From: Streptomyces umbrinus
GTDB taxonomy: Bacteria > Actinomycetota > Actinomycetes > Streptomycetales > Streptomycetaceae
Length of the DNA: 64,000 nt
Assembly: GCF_030817415.1 (NCBI RefSeq)
Contig: NZ_JAUSZI010000002.1
Span: forward strand, 5,456,001-5,520,000
Direction of reading: 5' to 3'
Made by a program: the position numbers and the translations under genes. The number at the start of each line of letters is the position of its first letter. Within the stretch, counting starts at the first letter, position 1. This document shows positions 62,619-64,000 of this stretch, one piece after another. The notes beneath the pieces were generated by a model that was not told the DNA's origin, did no database searches, and saw nothing but the letters and a program-made list of their open reading frames with translations.

Positions 62619-64000
62619 ATGACGCACATCGACGCGGGCGCCGAACTCGACCCTGTGCATCCCCACCCCGTACCCGCCCCCGCGCCGAGGGCGGTGGGCC
62701 TCACCGCGGCCGAGGTCGCCGAGCGGGTGGCGCGGGGCGAGGTCAACGACGTACCCGTGCGCAGCAGTCGCTCCACGGCCGACATCGTCCGGGCGAACGT
62801 CTTCACCCGGTTCAACGCGATCATCGGTGTGCTCTGGCTGATCATGATGTTCGTCGCGCCGTTCCAGGACAGCCTGTTCGGCTATGTGATCCTCGCGAAC
62901 ACCGGGATCGGCATCATCCAGGAGCTGCGCGCGAAGAAGACCCTGGACTCGCTGGCGGTGATCGGCGAGGCGCGGCCGACCGTCCGCAGGGACGGGGTCG
63001 CCGCCGAGGTCGGCACCTCCGAGATCGTGCTCGGGGATCTGATCGAGATCGGGCCGGGCGACAAGATCGTCGTGGACGGCGAGTGCGTCGAGGCCGACGG
63101 GCTGGAGATCGACGAGTCGCTGCTCACGGGTGAGGCGGACCCGGTCGTCAAACAGCCCGGCGACCAGGTGATGTCGGGCAGCTTCGTGGTGGCGGGCGGC
63201 GGCGCGTTCACCGCGACGAAGGTGGGGCGCGAGGCGTATGCGGTGCAGCTCGCCGAGGAGGCGAGCCGCTTCACGCTCGTCCACTCCGAGCTGCGGACCG
63301 GTATCTCCACGATCCTCAAGTACGTGACGTGGATGATGATCCCGGCCGCGATCGGCCTGGCCATCACCCAACTCGTCGTCAAGAACGACGACTTCAAGGA
63401 CTCGATCGCCCGCGCCGTCGGCGGGATCGTGCCCATGGTCCCGGAGGGGCTGGTCCTCCTCACCTCCGTCGCCTTCGCGATCGGGGTGATCCGGCTTGGC
63501 CGGAAACAGTGCCTCGTCCAGGAACTCCCGGCCATCGAGGGCCTCGCCCGCGTCGACACGGTCTGCCTCGACAAGACGGGCACGCTGACCGAGGGCGGCA
63601 TGGACGTCACCGAGCTGCGCTCCCTCAACGGCAGCGACGAGTCGTACGTACGTAAAGTGCTGGGCGCCCTCGGCGAGTCCGACCCGCGGCCGAACGCCTC
63701 GCTCCAGGCCATCATCGACGCCTACCCGGACCAGAAGGACTGGCGCTGCGTCCAGGCGCTGCCCTTCTCCTCCGCGCGCAAGTACAGCGGGGCGTCCTTC
63801 ACGGAGGGCGACGGCGAGTCGAGTACGTGGCTGCTGGGTGCCCCGGATGTGCTGCTGCCGTCCGAGGACCCGGCCCTCGCCGAGACCGAGCAGCTCAACG
63901 AGCAGGGGCTGCGGGTGCTGCTGCTGGCCCGGGCCGACAAGGACCTCGACGATCCGCTGGTCCAGGAGGGCGCACGGCCGACCGCGCTCGTCGTCCTGGA
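62619..64000 (+). CDS. P-type cation-transporting ATPase, 3' end beyond the window
   Basis: ATG 62619 opens a frame with no stop to the right edge, 460 codons seen. A domain: VILGDLIEIGPGDKIVVD-like segment and ESLLTGEADPV. Phosphorylation site DKTGTLT with Asp318. M1-M4 helices as LWLIMMFVAPF and VTWMMIPAAIGLAITQLVVK. Position, MVPEGLVLLTSVAF and a cytoplasmic N-terminus without heavy-metal domain suggest a type II/III (calcium, magnesium or similar) ATPase. Ion uncertain. Confidence 0.88.
   Translation, partial: MTHIDAGAELDPVHPHPVPAPAPRAVGLTAAEVAERVARGEVNDVPVRSSRSTADIVRANVFTRFNAIIGVLWLIMMFVAPFQDSLFGYVILANTGIGIIQELRAKKTLDSLAVIGEARPTVRRDGVAAEVGTSEIVLGDLIEIGPGDKIVVDGECVEADGLEIDESLLTGEADPVVKQPGDQVMSGSFVVAGGGAFTATKVGREAYAVQLAEEASRFTLVHSELRTGISTILKYVTWMMIPAAIGLAITQLVVKNDDFKDSIARAVGGIVPMVPEGLVLLTSVAFAIGVIRLGRKQCLVQELPAIEGLARVDTVCLDKTGTLTEGGMDVTELRSLNGSDESYVRKVLGALGESDPRPNASLQAIIDAYPDQKDWRCVQALPFSSARKYSGASFTEGDGESSTWLLGAPDVLLPSEDPALAETEQLNEQGLRVLLLARADKDLDDPLVQEGARPTALVVL

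Overview
The window is a 64 kb piece of a Streptomyces-type chromosome. The grounds are very high GC, third-codon positions almost all G or C, frequent GTG/TTG starts, and several actinobacterial signatures: a conservon (cvnA-D plus P450), XRE/DUF5753 regulators with DUF397 partners, the DtxR-family iron regulator DmdR1, a CebR-type cellulase operator, and dispersed Streptomyces intergenic repeats. Gene content and order (iron regulator, SIS protein, PAS/GAF protein, citrate synthase, pdxH, acyl-CoA cluster, conservon, serC) look like a conserved chromosomal core region. No rRNA, tRNA, CRISPR array or replication origin was seen.

Layout. 1-4.2 kb: a Pro/Gln/Gly-rich protein cut by the left edge, a TPR regulator of the NsdA type, and a lone prim-pol-domain protein. 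4.3-10.1 kb: a two-gene ABC exporter, an alpha/beta-hydrolase-fold protein without its nucleophile Ser, DmdR1 with an open antisense frame (adm-like), and a SIS-domain protein whose promoter carries a DasR-like site. 10.3-15.5 kb: a PAS/GAF protein, a decayed IscB locus with a probable omega-RNA, and a 2-oxoglutarate/Fe(II) dioxygenase preceded by a 25-codon leader peptide. 15.6-28 kb: citrate synthase, pdxH, then a long minus-strand acyl-CoA catabolic cluster (DinB-like protein, AtuA-like, biotin-dependent carboxylase beta and alpha, acyl-CoA dehydrogenase, acyl-CoA ligase, enoyl-CoA hydratase, TetR). 28-31 kb: a small accessory patch with a toxin-antitoxin-like operon whose toxin is interrupted by an amber codon, then an EamA exporter. 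31.2-41.1 kb: a large FAD/Fe-S oxidoreductase, a five-gene conservon ending in a CYP157-like P450 without ExxR, and serC. 41.2-54.5 kb: accessory material, with remnants of DUF5753 and ABC-permease genes, DUF397 genes, a secreted GH5-CBM2 cellulase under a CebR box, a DrrAB-type exporter with TetR, a secreted beta-propeller, an SGNH hydrolase, a Uma2 nuclease, and an XRE/DUF397 pair. 54.4-64 kb: two MFS pumps, an aldo/keto reductase, an RNA 2',3'-cyclic phosphodiesterase, a second Uma2 copy, a MarR regulator, an RHH protein, a purine permease, a DUF2530 protein and a P-type ATPase cut by the right edge.

How genes work together. The 17.7-28.0 kb cluster reads as one co-transcribed route: activate an acid to its CoA ester, dehydrogenate, carboxylate, hydrate. 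It has stop/start overlaps at most junctions. The conservon genes overlap end to start and probably form one membrane-associated signalling complex. DmdR1 and the SIS gene share a divergent region with a DasR-like box, linking iron control to amino-sugar sensing. The strongest 'second look' items are the IscB/omega-RNA locus, the leader peptide before the dioxygenase, the amber-interrupted toxin, the out-of-frame duplication of a stop/start junction, and the cellulase flanked by a direct repeat of a permease gene.
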